64,000 nucleotides of DNA from Leptothrix sp. (in: b-proteobacteria). Lineage in GTDB: Bacteria; Pseudomonadota; Gammaproteobacteria; Burkholderiales; Burkholderiaceae_C. A program made the translations under genes and the position numbers. The notes under the pieces were generated by a model. That model was not told the DNA's origin. It did no database searches and worked only from the letters and a program-made list of their open reading frames with translations. Positions 43,525-54,167 of this stretch are shown one piece after another; positions within the stretch are counted from its first letter, which is position 1; each line of letters begins with the position of its first letter. The stretch lies in contig PNKV01000001.1 of NCBI GenBank assembly GCA_013822685.1, positions 186,001 to 250,000 on the forward strand. The letters run 5' to 3'.

Positions 43525-44511
43525 TCAAATTCGGTCGCGGGTGGTCTGGCGGCCCTGGGCCTGGAAAAAGGCCTTGGCGTCTGCAATGTCCTGGTGAATG
43601 GCCGCCTGCAAGGCCTCCAGCCCGTCATAGCGGGCTTCGTCTCGGAGTTTGTGCAGCAGTTCCACCCGGACGATTTTACCGTAGCCGCCCTCGGTGCCCA
43701 GACTGGAGGGCCAATCAAAGCAATGGACCTCGAGCAGCACGCGGCCAGCGTCCTCCACGGTGGGGCGCACGCCCAGGCTGGCAACGCCGTCCAGCGGCTG
43801 CGGGCCGAGACCGTGTGTGCGCACGGCGAAGATGCCTTTCGTGGCCGGCTTCTGGTGGCCGAAGCGCACGTTCATCGTCCGGCAACCCAGGTCACGGCCC
43901 AGTTTCTGGCCGTGGATGACGTGGCCACTGATGCTGTACGGGCGGCCCAGCAAGGCGGCGGCCTTGGGCATGTCGCCCTCCTCCAGCGCCTCGCGCACCA
44001 CCGAACTGGAAACGCGCGTGCCGTGGACTTCGTAACTGAGCATGCGGGCGACGTCGAACCCACGCTGGCTGCCGGCGGCATCCAGGAAGTCGTAATCCCC
44101 TGCCCGCTTGGCGCCAAAGCGAAAATCATCGCCCACCAGCACGTACCGGGCATGCACGCCGTTGACCAGCACCTGGTCGATGAATTCGTCGGGCGTCAGG
44201 CTGGCCAGGCGGCGGTCGAAGGGCAGCACCACGACCTGGTCGATGCCGCAGCGTTCGAGCTCGGACAGCTTGTCGCGCAGGGTGGCGATGCGGGCGGGCG
44301 CCAACTCGGGTTTGCCGGCCTGAGCAGCGAAGAAGTCTCGGGGGTGGGGCTCGAAGGTCATCACCGCGCTGGGCAGGCCGCGGTGGTGGGCCTCGTTGCA
44401 AAGCAGGGCCAGCATGGCCTGGTGGCCCCGGTGCACGCCATCGAAGTTGCCGATGGTCAGGGCACAGGCCGGCGCCAAGGCCGCATGGTGGAATCCGCGA
44501 AAGACTTGCAT
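43525..44511 (-). CDS. ribF: bifunctional riboflavin kinase / FAD synthetase
   Basis: The protein has 328 residues and makes FMN then FAD. The N-terminal adenylyltransferase half shows TIGNFDGVHRGHQAML, TFEPHPRDFF and GDDFRFGAKRAG. The C-terminal flavokinase half shows GHVIHGQKLGRDLGCRTMNV and GVRPTVE. The start is ATG 44511, which gives MQVFRGFHHA as usual; the open frame further upstream is Ala/Pro/Arg-rich and noncoding. It follows the rsuA-like gene by 23 bases and leads the ribF-ileS-lspA series. Confidence 0.95.
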   Translation of the reverse strand: MQVFRGFHHAALAPACALTIGNFDGVHRGHQAMLALLCNEAHHRGLPSAVMTFEPHPRDFFAAQAGKPELAPARIATLRDKLSELERCGIDQVVVLPFDRRLASLTPDEFIDQVLVNGVHARYVLVGDDFRFGAKRAGDYDFLDAAGSQRGFDVARMLSYEVHGTRVSSSVVREALEEGDMPKAAALLGRPYSISGHVIHGQKLGRDLGCRTMNVRFGHQKPATKGIFAVRTHGLGPQPLDGVASLGVRPTVEDAGRVLLEVHCFDWPSSLGTEGGYGKIVRVELLHKLRDEARYDGLEALQAAIHQDIADAKAFFQAQGRQTTRDRI

Positions 44512-44534
44512 AAGCGCTCGATTATCCAGCGTCG

Positions 44535-45263
44535 TCAGGGCAATACGACTGCCGGGTCCTCGATCCAGCGCCATTGGCCAGGCGCCAGGTCGGCAGGGAT
44601 GGTCAAGTGGCCGATCTGGCTGCGGTGCAGGGCCTCGACCCGGTTGCCCACGGCCGCCACCATGCGCTTGACCTGGTGGTACTTGCCTTGGGTGAGCGAC
44701 AGGCGCAAGTGCAGTTCGGACACCATTTCGGCCTTCTCGGCCAGCACGGGCGTCGGGTCGTCGTCCAGCACCACACCCGACATCAGCGATTGCACTTGTT
44801 GCTCGGTCATCGGGTGCTTCACCGTCACCTCGTACACCTTGGGCACGTTGTGCTTGGGCGAGGTCAGCTTGTGCAGCAAGGCGCCGTCGTCGGTCATCAA
44901 GAGCAGGCCGGTGGTGTCCTGGTCCAGGCGCCCCACGGGTTGCAGGCCCCGGCGGCGCAAGGGCAAGGCCAGCAGGTTGTGCACGCCGGGCCAAGCGCCA
45001 GGCTTGAGCGAGCATTCATACCCGGACGGCTTGTTCAACATCACCAGCGCCTTGACGTGCGTGACCCACGGTTGGCCATCGACCACCATCTCCAGCCGGT
45101 CTTCCGGAAAGGCAGCATCCGGGTCGTTCACCAGTTGGCCCCGCACGCTGACCAGGTCATTGAGGATCAGGCCTTCGCACTCGCGGCGGGCGCCAAAACC
45201 CTGGGCGAACAGGATCTGGTCAAGGGGCTGGTGGCCGGCAGGCAGGCGGGGACGTGGGGGCAT
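44535..45263 (-). CDS. rsuA: 16S rRNA pseudouridine synthase, RsuA family
   Basis: The protein has 242 residues. N-terminal S4 RNA-binding domain (LDQILFAQGFGARRECEGLI) and catalytic domain with the nucleophilic Asp in VGRLDQDTTGLLLMTDDG; TQGKYHQVKRMVAAVGNRV is the second signature. The closest named member is RsuA (U516 of 16S rRNA), though RluB/E/F relatives share these motifs. Start at ATG 45263 (MPPRPRLPAGHQ); the ribosome binding site is weak. It is divergent from the acidic amino acid operon across 299 bases that hold the regulatory sites listed below. Confidence 0.88.
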   Translation of the reverse strand: MPPRPRLPAGHQPLDQILFAQGFGARRECEGLILNDLVSVRGQLVNDPDAAFPEDRLEMVVDGQPWVTHVKALVMLNKPSGYECSLKPGAWPGVHNLLALPLRRRGLQPVGRLDQDTTGLLLMTDDGALLHKLTSPKHNVPKVYEVTVKHPMTEQQVQSLMSGVVLDDDPTPVLAEKAEMVSELHLRLSLTQGKYHQVKRMVAAVGNRVEALHRSQIGHLTIPADLAPGQWRWIEDPAVVLP

Positions 45264-45348
45264 GGGGGTAAGTTCTGGCAGGGAAAACGAGCTGTTTTCG
45301 GCCCGACATGATGCCACCGACTCCAGGCAAAGCCCCCATGGTGCGCTG

Positions 45349-45366
45349 TGTCCGGCCGGGCGGACA
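45349..45366. promoter_or_regulatory. candidate enhancer (UAS) for the operon's sigma54 activator
   Basis: TGTCCGGCCGGGCGGACA: six-base perfect arms TGTCCG/CGGACA around a six-base GC core. It is centred about 113 bases upstream of the -24 element, the usual distance for an enhancer-binding protein dimer site. Sequence specificity of the regulator at 54164-55486 is not known, so the assignment is by position. Confidence 0.45.
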
Positions 45367-45431
45367 GGCGGAAAGCGGCGAATCCGGGAATCCGTACCCT
45401 TGTTCAAAATGTGTGATTTTTTTCACTTTAA

Positions 45432-45444
45432 ATTCAAGCACTTG
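45432..45444 (+). promoter_or_regulatory. candidate IHF site between enhancer and promoter
   Basis: ATTCAAGCACTTG matches the IHF consensus WATCAANNNNTTR with one mismatch, inside an A/T-rich stretch (about 45403-45437). It lies between the candidate enhancer and the -24 box, where IHF bending assists sigma54 promoters. Confidence 0.45.
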
Positions 45445-45469
45445 GCCAAAACGGCCGGTTCGGATGTTG

Positions 45470-45486
45470 TTGGCACGCGATCTGCG
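45470..45486 (+). promoter_or_regulatory. candidate sigma54 (-24/-12) promoter of the acidic amino acid operon
   Basis: TTGGCACGCGATCTGCG: the -24 half TTGGCACG is perfect; the -12 half is CTGC instead of TTGC. GG (45472-45473) and GC (45484-45485) are exactly ten bases apart. Predicted start near 45497, 66 bases before the substrate-binding-protein ATG. The operon ends with a sigma54-dependent regulator, which supports it. Confidence 0.7.
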
Positions 45487-45562
45487 ATTGCAGAAAGTAC
45501 TTTCCTGACGAAGGCGCCTGCCTCACGATGGCGCCATCACCAACATAGCAAGGGTTCCCACC

Positions 45563-46462
45563 ATGACGAACAAGCTTCTTCGCGCCACGGTCTTGAACGT
45601 GTGCCTGGCCTCGGTGGCCATGACGGCGATGGCGCAGTCCTCGCCCACCCTGAAGAAGATCGCCGACAACGGCACCATCGGCCTGGGGCACCGCGAGTCG
45701 TCGATTCCCTTTTCGTACTACGACGACAAGCAGCAGGTGGTGGGTTACTCGCATGAGTTGATGCTCAAGGTGGTCGATGCCATCAAGGCCGAGCTGAAGA
45801 AGCCTTCACTGGCCACCAAGCTGGTGCCGGTGACCTCGCAGAACCGCATTCCCCTGGTGCTCAATGGCACGGTGGACCTGGAGTGCGGCTCGACCACCCA
45901 CAACAAGGAACGCGCCAAGCAGGTTGATTTTTCCACCACGATCTTCGTCGTCGGCACGCGCCTCATGACGCGCAAGGATTCGGGCATCAAGGACTTTGCC
46001 GATCTGAAGGGCAAGAACGTGGTGGTGACCGCGGGCACGACGTCCGAGCGCCTGCTGCGCAAGTTCAACGAAGAGTCCAAATCGGGCATGAGCATCATCT
46101 CGGCCAAGGACCATGGCGAATCCTTCCTGACGCTGGAAACCGGCCGCGCCGCCGCCTTCATGCTGGACGATGCCCTGTTGTATGGCGAGAAGGCCAAGGC
46201 CAAGAAGGCCGATGACTGGGTGATCGTGGGCAAGCCCATGTCCTTCGAGCCCTACGGCTGCATGATGCGCAAGGGCGATCCAGCTTTCAAGAAACTGGTC
46301 GACGGCGCCCTGACCAAGGCCATGACCTCGGGCGAGGCGACCAAGATCTACGCCAAGTGGTTCCAGCAGCCCATTCCCCCCAAGGGCCTGAACCTGAACT
46401 GGCCTTTGTCCGAGACGAACGCCGCGCTGTTCAAAGCACCCACCGACAAACCGATGGATTGA
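45563..46462 (+). CDS. gltI: glutamate/aspartate ABC transporter, periplasmic binding protein
   Basis: The protein has 299 residues. Signal peptide ends AMA-Q (about residue 25). Family 3 solute-binding fold: IADNGTIGLGHRESSIPFSYY, VPVTSQNRIPLVLNGTVDLECGSTTHNKERA, which is the acidic-amino-acid (GltI/AatJ) type. It delivers Glu/Asp to the GltJK permease encoded downstream. AAGGG precedes ATG 45563. It is the first gene behind the candidate sigma54 promoter. A hairpin starts at its stop codon, which may stabilise the binding-protein mRNA relative to the downstream genes. Confidence 0.93.
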   Translation: MTNKLLRATVLNVCLASVAMTAMAQSSPTLKKIADNGTIGLGHRESSIPFSYYDDKQQVVGYSHELMLKVVDAIKAELKKPSLATKLVPVTSQNRIPLVLNGTVDLECGSTTHNKERAKQVDFSTTIFVVGTRLMTRKDSGIKDFADLKGKNVVVTAGTTSERLLRKFNEESKSGMSIISAKDHGESFLTLETGRAAAFMLDDALLYGEKAKAKKADDWVIVGKPMSFEPYGCMMRKGDPAFKKLVDGALTKAMTSGEATKIYAKWFQQPIPPKGLNLNWPLSETNAALFKAPTDKPMD

Positions 46463-46481
46463 AGCGCCGCCGCTGGCGCTT
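46462..46481 (+). repeat. intercistronic hairpin after gltI
   Basis: AAGCGCC (46462-46468) pairs with GGCGCTT (46475-46481), seven pairs with a six-base loop, beginning at the last base of the gltI stop. No T-run follows. Such hairpins behind binding-protein genes often protect the upstream message and lower downstream expression; that role is inferred. Confidence 0.5.
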
Positions 46482-46510
46482 GCGCACCCGCTGTACCTGA
46501 ACTGAGCTGA

Positions 46511-47662
<1,152 letters not shown>

Positions 47663-47663
47663 T

Positions 47664-48704
47664 ATGAAAACCCAACTTCACACCACCAGCCTCCTGGCCC
47701 TGGCCGCCTTGTTGGGCACCACCGCCTTCAGCGCTTCGGCCCAATCGTCGGTCACCATCTACGGCATCCTGGACATGTACGTTCAGTACGGCAAGGGTGA
47801 CCGCACCGAGACCTCGATCCAGTCCGGCGGCATCAGCAGCTCGCGCCTGGGCTTCAAGGGCTCGGAAGACCTGGGCAATGGCAACAAGGCCATCTTCACG
47901 CTCGAGTCCGGCATCCTGGCCGACACGGGCGCTTACGCGCAGGGCGGGCTGGCCTTTGGCCGCCAAGCCTGGGTCGGGCTGTCGTCGGCCACCTATGGCG
48001 CGCTGACCTTGGGCCGCCAATACGTGCCCCAGTACAACACCCTGGATGCGGCCGACCCTTATGGCACGGGCGCGGGCAGCGCGGCCGAAAGCGGCGTGGT
48101 CTCGACCATCAGCCGCGCCAACAACTCGGTGGTGTACACCTCGCCCAAGTGGGGTGACTTCAGCGGCACCGCCATGGTGGCGATGGGCGAGACCACCACG
48201 GGCTCGACCAGCAACAGCAACATCTACGCGGGCAGCGTGAAGTACGCGCCCGGCGCCCTGACGCTGGAAGCGGCCGTGAGCCAGTTCAAGCGCGCCACCG
48301 ACACGGCCCCCGATGTGTACTTCGGCCTGCTGACCGCAGGTTATGACTTCGGCAGCTTCAGGCTGACGGGCGGCTACCAAGAGGTCTACAACCTGGGTGG
48401 CGACCCGGCACAAGATCGCCAGGAAGCCTTCGCTGGCGTGCTGGTGCCCGTGGGCAAGGACACCTTCAGCGCGGGTGTGGGCGCGGGCAAGGCCAAGGAT
48501 GTGGACGGCAGCAGCGCCATTCAATGGAGCCTGGGCTATACCCACCCCTTGAGCAAGCGCACGAAGCTGTATGGTTTCCTCAGCCACATCAACAACGGCA
48601 GCGGCACGGCCTACACCACCACGGCGGCCACGGGCCTGGGGCCCACCACCTCGCTGGGCCGGGATGTGAGCGCCCTGTTGCTCGGCATCAGGCACGCGTT
48701 TTAA
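47664..48704 (+). CDS. general porin within the acidic amino acid operon
   Basis: The protein has 346 residues. Signal peptide ends ASA, then QSSVTIYGILDMYVQYGKG; GFKGSEDLGNGNKAIFTLESG and FGRQAWVGLSSATYGALTLGRQYVPQYN are Porin_4 strands; it ends GIRHAF. Unlike the porins at 21.7-25.7 kb it is embedded in an operon, one base after the asparaginase stop and 27 bases before the permease genes. It probably lets Glu, Asp, Gln or Asn through the outer membrane; that substrate is inferred from context. Confidence 0.92.
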   Translation: MKTQLHTTSLLALAALLGTTAFSASAQSSVTIYGILDMYVQYGKGDRTETSIQSGGISSSRLGFKGSEDLGNGNKAIFTLESGILADTGAYAQGGLAFGRQAWVGLSSATYGALTLGRQYVPQYNTLDAADPYGTGAGSAAESGVVSTISRANNSVVYTSPKWGDFSGTAMVAMGETTTGSTSNSNIYAGSVKYAPGALTLEAAVSQFKRATDTAPDVYFGLLTAGYDFGSFRLTGGYQEVYNLGGDPAQDRQEAFAGVLVPVGKDTFSAGVGAGKAKDVDGSSAIQWSLGYTHPLSKRTKLYGFLSHINNGSGTAYTTTAATGLGPTTSLGRDVSALLLGIRHAF

Positions 48705-48731
48705 GTCAGCGATCAATCAGCGGGAGTCGGC

Positions 48732-49469
48732 ATGGCCTACCAATGGAACTGGGCGGTTTTTTCACAAGAGACCGCCATGGGCGATGGCAGCACCTACTGG
48801 AGCTGGATGCTGTCCGGCCTCCAGGTCACCATCACCTTGTCCCTGAGCGCCTGGGTGCTGGCGCTGGTGCTGGGCTCATTGATGGGGGTGCTTCGAACGT
48901 CTCCGGTCAAATGGCTGTCGCGGCTGGCCACCGCGTATGTCGAGGTGCTGCGCAACATCCCGCTGCTGGTGCAGTTGTTCATCTGGTACTTCATCGTGCC
49001 CGAGCTGCTGCCCGTGTCGTGGGGCAATGCGATCAAGCAGTTGCCCCCCAGCGCACAGCAGTTCGGCGCGGCCTTCATCTGCCTGGGCCTGTTCACCAGC
49101 GCGCGGGTGAGTGAGCAGGTGCGCTCGGGCATCCTGAGCCTGCCGGTGGGCCAGACCCGCGCCGGCCTGGCCTTGGGGCTGACGCTGCCGCAAACCTACC
49201 GCTATGTGCTGCTGCCCATGGCTTTCAGGCTGGTCGTGCCGCCGCTCACTTCCGAGTTCTTGAACATCTTCAAGAACTCGGCCGTGTGCTCGACCATTGG
49301 CTTGCTGGAGTTGGCCGCGCAAGGCCGGCAACTGGTGGACTACACCGCACAGCCTTATGAATCCTTCATCGCCGTGACATTGATGTACGTCTTCATCAAC
49401 ATCATCGTGATGGCCTTGATGCACCAACTGGAACGCAAGGTCAAAGTGCCTGGCTACCTCGGCTCTTGA
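48732..49469 (+). CDS. gltJ: glutamate/aspartate ABC transporter permease GltJ
   Basis: The protein has 245 residues with about five membrane helices of the HisMQ type. The EAA loop that contacts the ATPase reads [37 protein letters not shown] is typical of polar amino acid permeases, and the N-terminus ([10 protein letters not shown]) resembles GltJ. It pairs with the next gene, 13 bases on, to form the channel. Confidence 0.92.
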   Translation: MAYQWNWAVFSQETAMGDGSTYWSWMLSGLQVTITLSLSAWVLALVLGSLMGVLRTSPVKWLSRLATAYVEVLRNIPLLVQLFIWYFIVPELLPVSWGNAIKQLPPSAQQFGAAFICLGLFTSARVSEQVRSGILSLPVGQTRAGLALGLTLPQTYRYVLLPMAFRLVVPPLTSEFLNIFKNSAVCSTIGLLELAAQGRQLVDYTAQPYESFIAVTLMYVFINIIVMALMHQLERKVKVPGYLGS

Positions 49470-49482
49470 AAGGCGGCACACC

Positions 49483-50166
49483 ATGGCTTACGAATTCGAT
49501 TGGTCTTCCATCCCCAACTCACTGCCCTTCCTGGCGCAGGGCCTGGCGGTGTCGTTAGAGATCACCGCCACCGCGTTGGTGGTGGGCATGGTCTGGGGCA
49601 CCGTGCTGGCGATGATGCGCCTGTCATCGTCCGCCCCACTGCGCTGGTTCGCGGCAGGGTATGTGAACCTGTTCCGCGCCGTGCCGCTGGTGATGGTGCT
49701 GCTGTGGTTCTTCCTGGTGGTGCCACAGTTGCTCACCGGCTTCTTCAGGCTTGACCCCGGGACCGATGTGCGCATGACGTCCGCGCTGGTGGGCTTCGCG
49801 CTGTTCGAGTCGGCCTATTACGCCGAGATCATCCGCGCGGGCATCCAGAGCGTGCCCAAGGGGCAGATGGCCGCGGCCTCGGCCCTCGGCCTGAGCTACG
49901 GCCAGACCATGCGCCTGGTCATCCTGCCGCAGGCCCTGCGCAACATGGTGCCCTTGCTGCTGACCCAGGCCATCGTGCTGTTCCAGGACACCTCGCTGGT
50001 CTACGTGTCAGCCCTGGCCGATTTCTTCGGCGCGGCCTACAAGGTGGGCGACCGCGACGGCCGGCTGGTCGAGCTGCTGCTCTTCGCCGGCGCCGTGTAC
50101 TTCGTGCTGTGCTTCAGCCTGTCGCGGTTGGTGCAGTACCTGCAACGCCGCATGGCCCACGCCTGA
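49483..50166 (+). CDS. gltK: glutamate/aspartate ABC transporter permease GltK
   Basis: The protein has 227 residues. Second HisMQ-type permease: [39 protein letters not shown] loop [20 protein letters not shown]. It is shorter than GltJ as usual and forms the heterodimeric channel with it. 41 bases separate it from the ATPase gene. Confidence 0.92.
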   Translation: MAYEFDWSSIPNSLPFLAQGLAVSLEITATALVVGMVWGTVLAMMRLSSSAPLRWFAAGYVNLFRAVPLVMVLLWFFLVVPQLLTGFFRLDPGTDVRMTSALVGFALFESAYYAEIIRAGIQSVPKGQMAAASALGLSYGQTMRLVILPQALRNMVPLLLTQAIVLFQDTSLVYVSALADFFGAAYKVGDRDGRLVELLLFAGAVYFVLCFSLSRLVQYLQRRMAHA

Positions 50167-50207
50167 ACAAGCCCCTGGTCTGACAACTTCATCGAAAGCC
50201 ATCCTCC

Positions 50208-50936
50208 ATGATCCAGATCGACAACATCTCCAAGCACTACGGTGCTTTCCAGGTCCTGACCGACTGCAGCACCAACGTGGCCAAGGGCGAGGTGGTGGTG
50301 GTGTGCGGCCCTTCCGGGTCGGGCAAATCCACGCTCATCAAATGCGTCAACGGGCTGGAGCCTTTCCAGTCCGGCCGCATCCTGGTCGACGGCACCTCGG
50401 TGGGCGACCCGAAAACCAACCTGTCCAAGCTGCGCAGCCGCGTTGGCATGGTGTTCCAGCACTTCGAGCTGTTCCCGCACCTGAGCATCATCGACAACCT
50501 CACGCTGGCGCAAACCAAGGTGCTGGGCCGAGGCAAGGATGAAGCCGTGGACAAGGGCATGAAGCTGCTCGACCGAGTCGGCCTGAAGGCGCACGCGGCC
50601 AAGTCGCCCGGCCAGTTGTCTGGCGGCCAGCAGCAGCGCGTGGCCATTGCCCGCGCCTTGAGCATGGACCCCATTGTGATGCTGTTCGACGAACCCACTT
50701 CGGCCCTTGACCCCGAGATGGTGGGCGAAGTGCTGGACGTGATGGTTGAACTGGCCCACGAAGGCATGACCATGATGTGCGTCACCCACGAGATGGGCTT
50801 TGCGCGCAAGGTTGCCAACCGCGTCGTCTTCATGGACGCTGGCAAGGTTGTGGAAGACCGCGCCAAGGACGCTTTTTTTGATCACCCCGAATCTCCCCGA
50901 GCCCAGCAGTTTTTGGCCAAGATCCTCAACCACTGA
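50208..50936 (+). CDS. gltL: glutamate/aspartate ABC transporter ATP-binding protein GltL
   Basis: The protein has 242 residues. Walker A GPSGSGKS at 34-41, signature LSGGQQQR at 138-145, Walker [14 protein letters not shown]-loop VTHEMGFAR. The ATPase of polar amino acid importers, completing GltIJKL. The next gene starts 14 bases after its stop. Confidence 0.94.
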   Translation: MIQIDNISKHYGAFQVLTDCSTNVAKGEVVVVCGPSGSGKSTLIKCVNGLEPFQSGRILVDGTSVGDPKTNLSKLRSRVGMVFQHFELFPHLSIIDNLTLAQTKVLGRGKDEAVDKGMKLLDRVGLKAHAAKSPGQLSGGQQQRVAIARALSMDPIVMLFDEPTSALDPEMVGEVLDVMVELAHEGMTMMCVTHEMGFARKVANRVVFMDAGKVVEDRAKDAFFDHPESPRAQQFLAKILNH

Positions 50937-50950
50937 ACGACAGGCTTTCC

Positions 50951-52243
50951 ATGACGACGCTCACCGCGCACGCGCTCCCTTCTTACATCGATCCTTCACA
51001 CCCCGGCCCCTGGGGCATGTTCATGGAACAGCTTGACCGCGTCGAGCCCCACCTGGGCCCGCTGGCCCAATGGGTCGAGACCTTGCGCCGGCCCAAGCGC
51101 ATGCTGATCGTGGACGTGCCCGTGCGCATGGACGACGGCCGCATCGAGCACTTCGAGGGCTACCGCGTGCAGCACAACCTGTCGCGCGGCCCGGGCAAAG
51201 GCGGCGTGCGTTTCCACCCGCAGGTGCACATCTCTGAAGTGATGGCGCTGGCCGGCTGGATGACGGTGAAAAACGCGGCGGTGAACCTGCCCTACGGCGG
51301 CGCCAAGGGCGGCATCCGCGTGGACCCGAGCCGCCTGTCGCTGGCCGAACTGGAGCGCATGACGCGCCGCTACACCAGCGAGATCGGCCTGCTGATCGGC
51401 CCCGACCGCGACATCCCCGCGCCCGATGTGAACACCAACGAACAGGTCATGGCCTGGATGATGGACACCTATTCCATCAACCAGGGCGGCACGCAAACCG
51501 GCGTGGTCACCGGCAAACCGCTGAGCATGGGCGGCAGCCTGGGCCGCCGCGATGCCACCGGGCGCGGTTGCTTTGTGGTGGCCCGCGAAGCCATGAAGCG
51601 ATTGAACCGCCCGATGGAAGGCGCGCGCGTGGCCATCCAGGGCTTTGGCAATGTCGGCAACGCCGCGGCCCGCGTGTTCCAGGAACACGGTGCGAAGATC
51701 GTCGCGGTGCAGGATGTGGGCGGCACCATCTACAACGAAGCCGGCATTGACCCGCACGCCTTGCAGCATCACCTGAAGGTGGCCGAAGGCGCCTTGCGCG
51801 AGTTCCCGGGTGTCACAGTCATCGACGACGCGTCGTTCTGGGGCGTCGATTGCGACATCTTGCTGCCCGCCGCACTGGAGCGCCAGATCACCGAAGCCAA
51901 TGCCCACCAGATCAAGGCCAAGCTGATCGTGGAAGGCGCCAATGGCCCGACCACACCGCAGGCCGAAGACATCCTGTGGGACATGGGCTGCACGGTGTTG
52001 CCCGATGTGCTGGCCAATGCGGGTGGCGTGACCGTGAGCTATTTTGAATGGGTGCAAAACGCCTCCAGCTTTTTCTGGACCGAGCAGGACATCAACATGC
52101 GGCTTGACCGCGTGCTGTCCGAGGCTTTCGAGCCGATCTGGAACGTGGCGCAGGAAAAGCGTGTCCACTTGCGCACCGCCGCCTTCATCGCAGCCTGCAC
52201 GCGGGTGCTGGAAGCCCGGGCCTTGCGTGGCCTTTATCCATGA
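50951..52243 (+). CDS. gdhA: glutamate dehydrogenase (Glu/Leu/Phe/Val family)
   Basis: The protein has 430 residues, a hexameric-type enzyme. Lys83 (GPGKGGVRF), Lys107 and catalytic Lys119 ([10 protein letters not shown]) are present; [14 protein letters not shown] completes the active site. The dinucleotide fold is GFGNVG at 231-236 with an acidic residue (Asp255) at the end of the second strand, which favours NAD and a catabolic direction (inferred). It turns imported glutamate into 2-oxoglutarate and ammonia. Its place between the importer and the two-component genes is unusual for gdh. Confidence 0.93.
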   Translation: MTTLTAHALPSYIDPSHPGPWGMFMEQLDRVEPHLGPLAQWVETLRRPKRMLIVDVPVRMDDGRIEHFEGYRVQHNLSRGPGKGGVRFHPQVHISEVMALAGWMTVKNAAVNLPYGGAKGGIRVDPSRLSLAELERMTRRYTSEIGLLIGPDRDIPAPDVNTNEQVMAWMMDTYSINQGGTQTGVVTGKPLSMGGSLGRRDATGRGCFVVAREAMKRLNRPMEGARVAIQGFGNVGNAAARVFQEHGAKIVAVQDVGGTIYNEAGIDPHALQHHLKVAEGALREFPGVTVIDDASFWGVDCDILLPAALERQITEANAHQIKAKLIVEGANGPTTPQAEDILWDMGCTVLPDVLANAGGVTVSYFEWVQNASSFFWTEQDINMRLDRVLSEAFEPIWNVAQEKRVHLRTAAFIAACTRVLEARALRGLYP

Positions 52244-52247
52244 GCTC

Positions 52248-54167
52248 ATGACCCCACCGCTGTCCCTCCCAGACATCCTCAAACGCGCGCGCACGCTGGT
52301 GCAGGTGGGGTTGGCGCTGGTGCTGTTGCTGCTGTCCGGCGCGCTGGGCTTTGAACTCAGCCAGCGCCAGGGCATGGCGGCTGTGCACGTCAATGCAGGG
52401 CACCGGCTTGAGCTGTTCGCCTCCACTGTCGACAGCCTGCTCAACCGCCTGGAGCACGTGCCCGCCACCATCCAGCTCAACAAGGATGTGCTAGCCATGT
52501 TGCGCGAACCTGGCGAGCCCGGTCGCGCCAAGGTGGTCAACGGCTACCTGAAGGAGCTCAACGGCCACCTGGGCAGCATGGTGGTCTACATCCTCAACGA
52601 ACGGGGCACCGTGGTGGCCGCCAGCAATGGCGATGAGCCCGGTGGCTTCGTCGGCGAAGACCTGGCTTTCAGGCCCTACTTTCTGGAGGGCTTGTCAGGC
52701 AAGGTGGGCCGGCACTTTGCCATCGGCAACACGCAGGGCGTGCCGGGCTATTACCTCTCCAACCCGATCCGCGATGGGCAACGTGTGGTTGGAGTGGCCG
52801 TCATCAAGATCTCGCTGGAGCCCATCGAGCAGGCATGGTCCATGCTGGGTGTGCCCGCCGTGATCGCCGATGAGAACCGGGTGGTCATTCTGTCATCACA
52901 GGCCGACTGGCGCTACAGCACACTGGCCGAACAGACCGTCGAGCAGCGGGTAGACTGGCAGCTGACCCAGCGCTACAACCTCAAGACGCTGCCGCGCTTT
53001 CCACTCAGCACCAGGCTGTCCGATCTGGACAGTGCCCAGTTGAGCCAGGGCGTGGTGCTCAATGGCGCGGGCTTGGCGCCGCACCTCACTGCCGATGTGC
53101 TGGTGCAGTCCAAATCCATCGACAAGATGCACTGGCAGCTGCTGATCTTCACGGACTTGGCGGCGGTGCACAAGCAAGCCGTTCTGGTCAGCCTGCTGTC
53201 GTGCGTGGCGGCGGGCTTCGTGCTGCTGCTGGGTGTGGTGGTGAACCAGCGGCGACGCATCCTGGCGCAAAAACTCGAATCCAAGCGCGAGCTGGAACAG
53301 GCCAATGCCGAGCTTGAAAGCAAGGTCACGCGCCGCACCAAAGCCCTCACCGACACCAACCTGCGGCTGCGCCAGGAAGTGACGGAACGTGTGCAGGCCG
53401 AACGCACCCTGCGGGCCGCGCAAGATGAGTTGGTGCAAGCCGCCAAGATGGCCGTGCTGGGCCAACTGGCCACCGGCATCACGCACGAACTCGCCCAGCC
53501 CCTGAGCGCCATCCGAACGCTGTCGGGCAACACCTCCGAGTTCCTCAAGCGCGGCAACCTCGGCACGGTCGAGAGCAACCTGGGCATCATCAGCCGCCTG
53601 GCGGACCAGATGGGCGGCATCATTCACCCGCTCAAGGGCTTTGCCCGCAAGGCCCCGGCCTCGCCCGCCGTCACCGACGTGGGCCAGGCGGTGAACAACG
53701 CGTTGCTGCTGTTCAACTCGCGGATCCAATCCGAACAGGTGACGCTGATCAACCAATGCCCGGAAGGCCACACACTGGCCTGGTGCGATCCCAACCGCCT
53801 GGAGCAGGTCATCGTCAACCTCATTGGCAATGCGCTGGATGCCATGCGCGAAGCCCCGGTCAAGACCTTGAGCCTGAGCGCCCTGCCCACCGGCGATGGC
53901 TGGATCCGCCTGACCGTGAGCGACACCGGCAGCGGCATCCCGGAGCACCTGCTGCCCCGCTTGTTCGAACCCTTTTTCACCACCAAGCCGGTCGGCATCG
54001 GCCTGGGGCTGGGCTTGTCGATCTCGCAAGACATCGTCCGCGAGTTTCATGGTCAACTGAGCGCCGAGAACCCGCCCGAAGGTGGCGCCCGCTTCGTGCT
54101 GCTGCTGCCCGAAAAAGGCGCCCACGACACCCCGCCCGACTCGGCCTACAAGCCACCCACCGCATGA
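52248..54167 (+). CDS. DctB/AauS-type sensor histidine kinase
   Basis: The protein has 639 residues. N-terminal membrane helix (about 18-36), a periplasmic Cache sensor domain (VVAASNGDEPGGFVGEDLAF, GVPGYYLSNPI), second helix (about 317-342), coiled coil, HisKA with His413 (GITHELAQPLSAIRTL) and HATPase (NLIGNALDAM, FEPFFTTKPVGIGLGLGL). The fold is that of DctB (C4-dicarboxylates) and AauS (acidic amino acids); the operon favours glutamate/aspartate sensing. The start is four bases after the gdh stop; the end overlaps the regulator by four bases. Confidence 0.91.
   Translation: MTPPLSLPDILKRARTLVQVGLALVLLLLSGALGFELSQRQGMAAVHVNAGHRLELFASTVDSLLNRLEHVPATIQLNKDVLAMLREPGEPGRAKVVNGYLKELNGHLGSMVVYILNERGTVVAASNGDEPGGFVGEDLAFRPYFLEGLSGKVGRHFAIGNTQGVPGYYLSNPIRDGQRVVGVAVIKISLEPIEQAWSMLGVPAVIADENRVVILSSQADWRYSTLAEQTVEQRVDWQLTQRYNLKTLPRFPLSTRLSDLDSAQLSQGVVLNGAGLAPHLTADVLVQSKSIDKMHWQLLIFTDLAAVHKQAVLVSLLSCVAAGFVLLLGVVVNQRRRILAQKLESKRELEQANAELESKVTRRTKALTDTNLRLRQEVTERVQAERTLRAAQDELVQAAKMAVLGQLATGITHELAQPLSAIRTLSGNTSEFLKRGNLGTVESNLGIISRLADQMGGIIHPLKGFARKAPASPAVTDVGQAVNNALLLFNSRIQSEQVTLINQCPEGHTLAWCDPNRLEQVIVNLIGNALDAMREAPVKTLSLSALPTGDGWIRLTVSDTGSGIPEHLLPRLFEPFFTTKPVGIGLGLGLSISQDIVREFHGQLSAENPPEGGARFVLLLPEKGAHDTPPDSAYKPPTA

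Noticed and set aside
43381-45756. 791-residue plus-strand open frame spanning ribF, rsuA and the operon leader
   Set aside because: Crosses several well-supported genes and a regulatory region; no domain.
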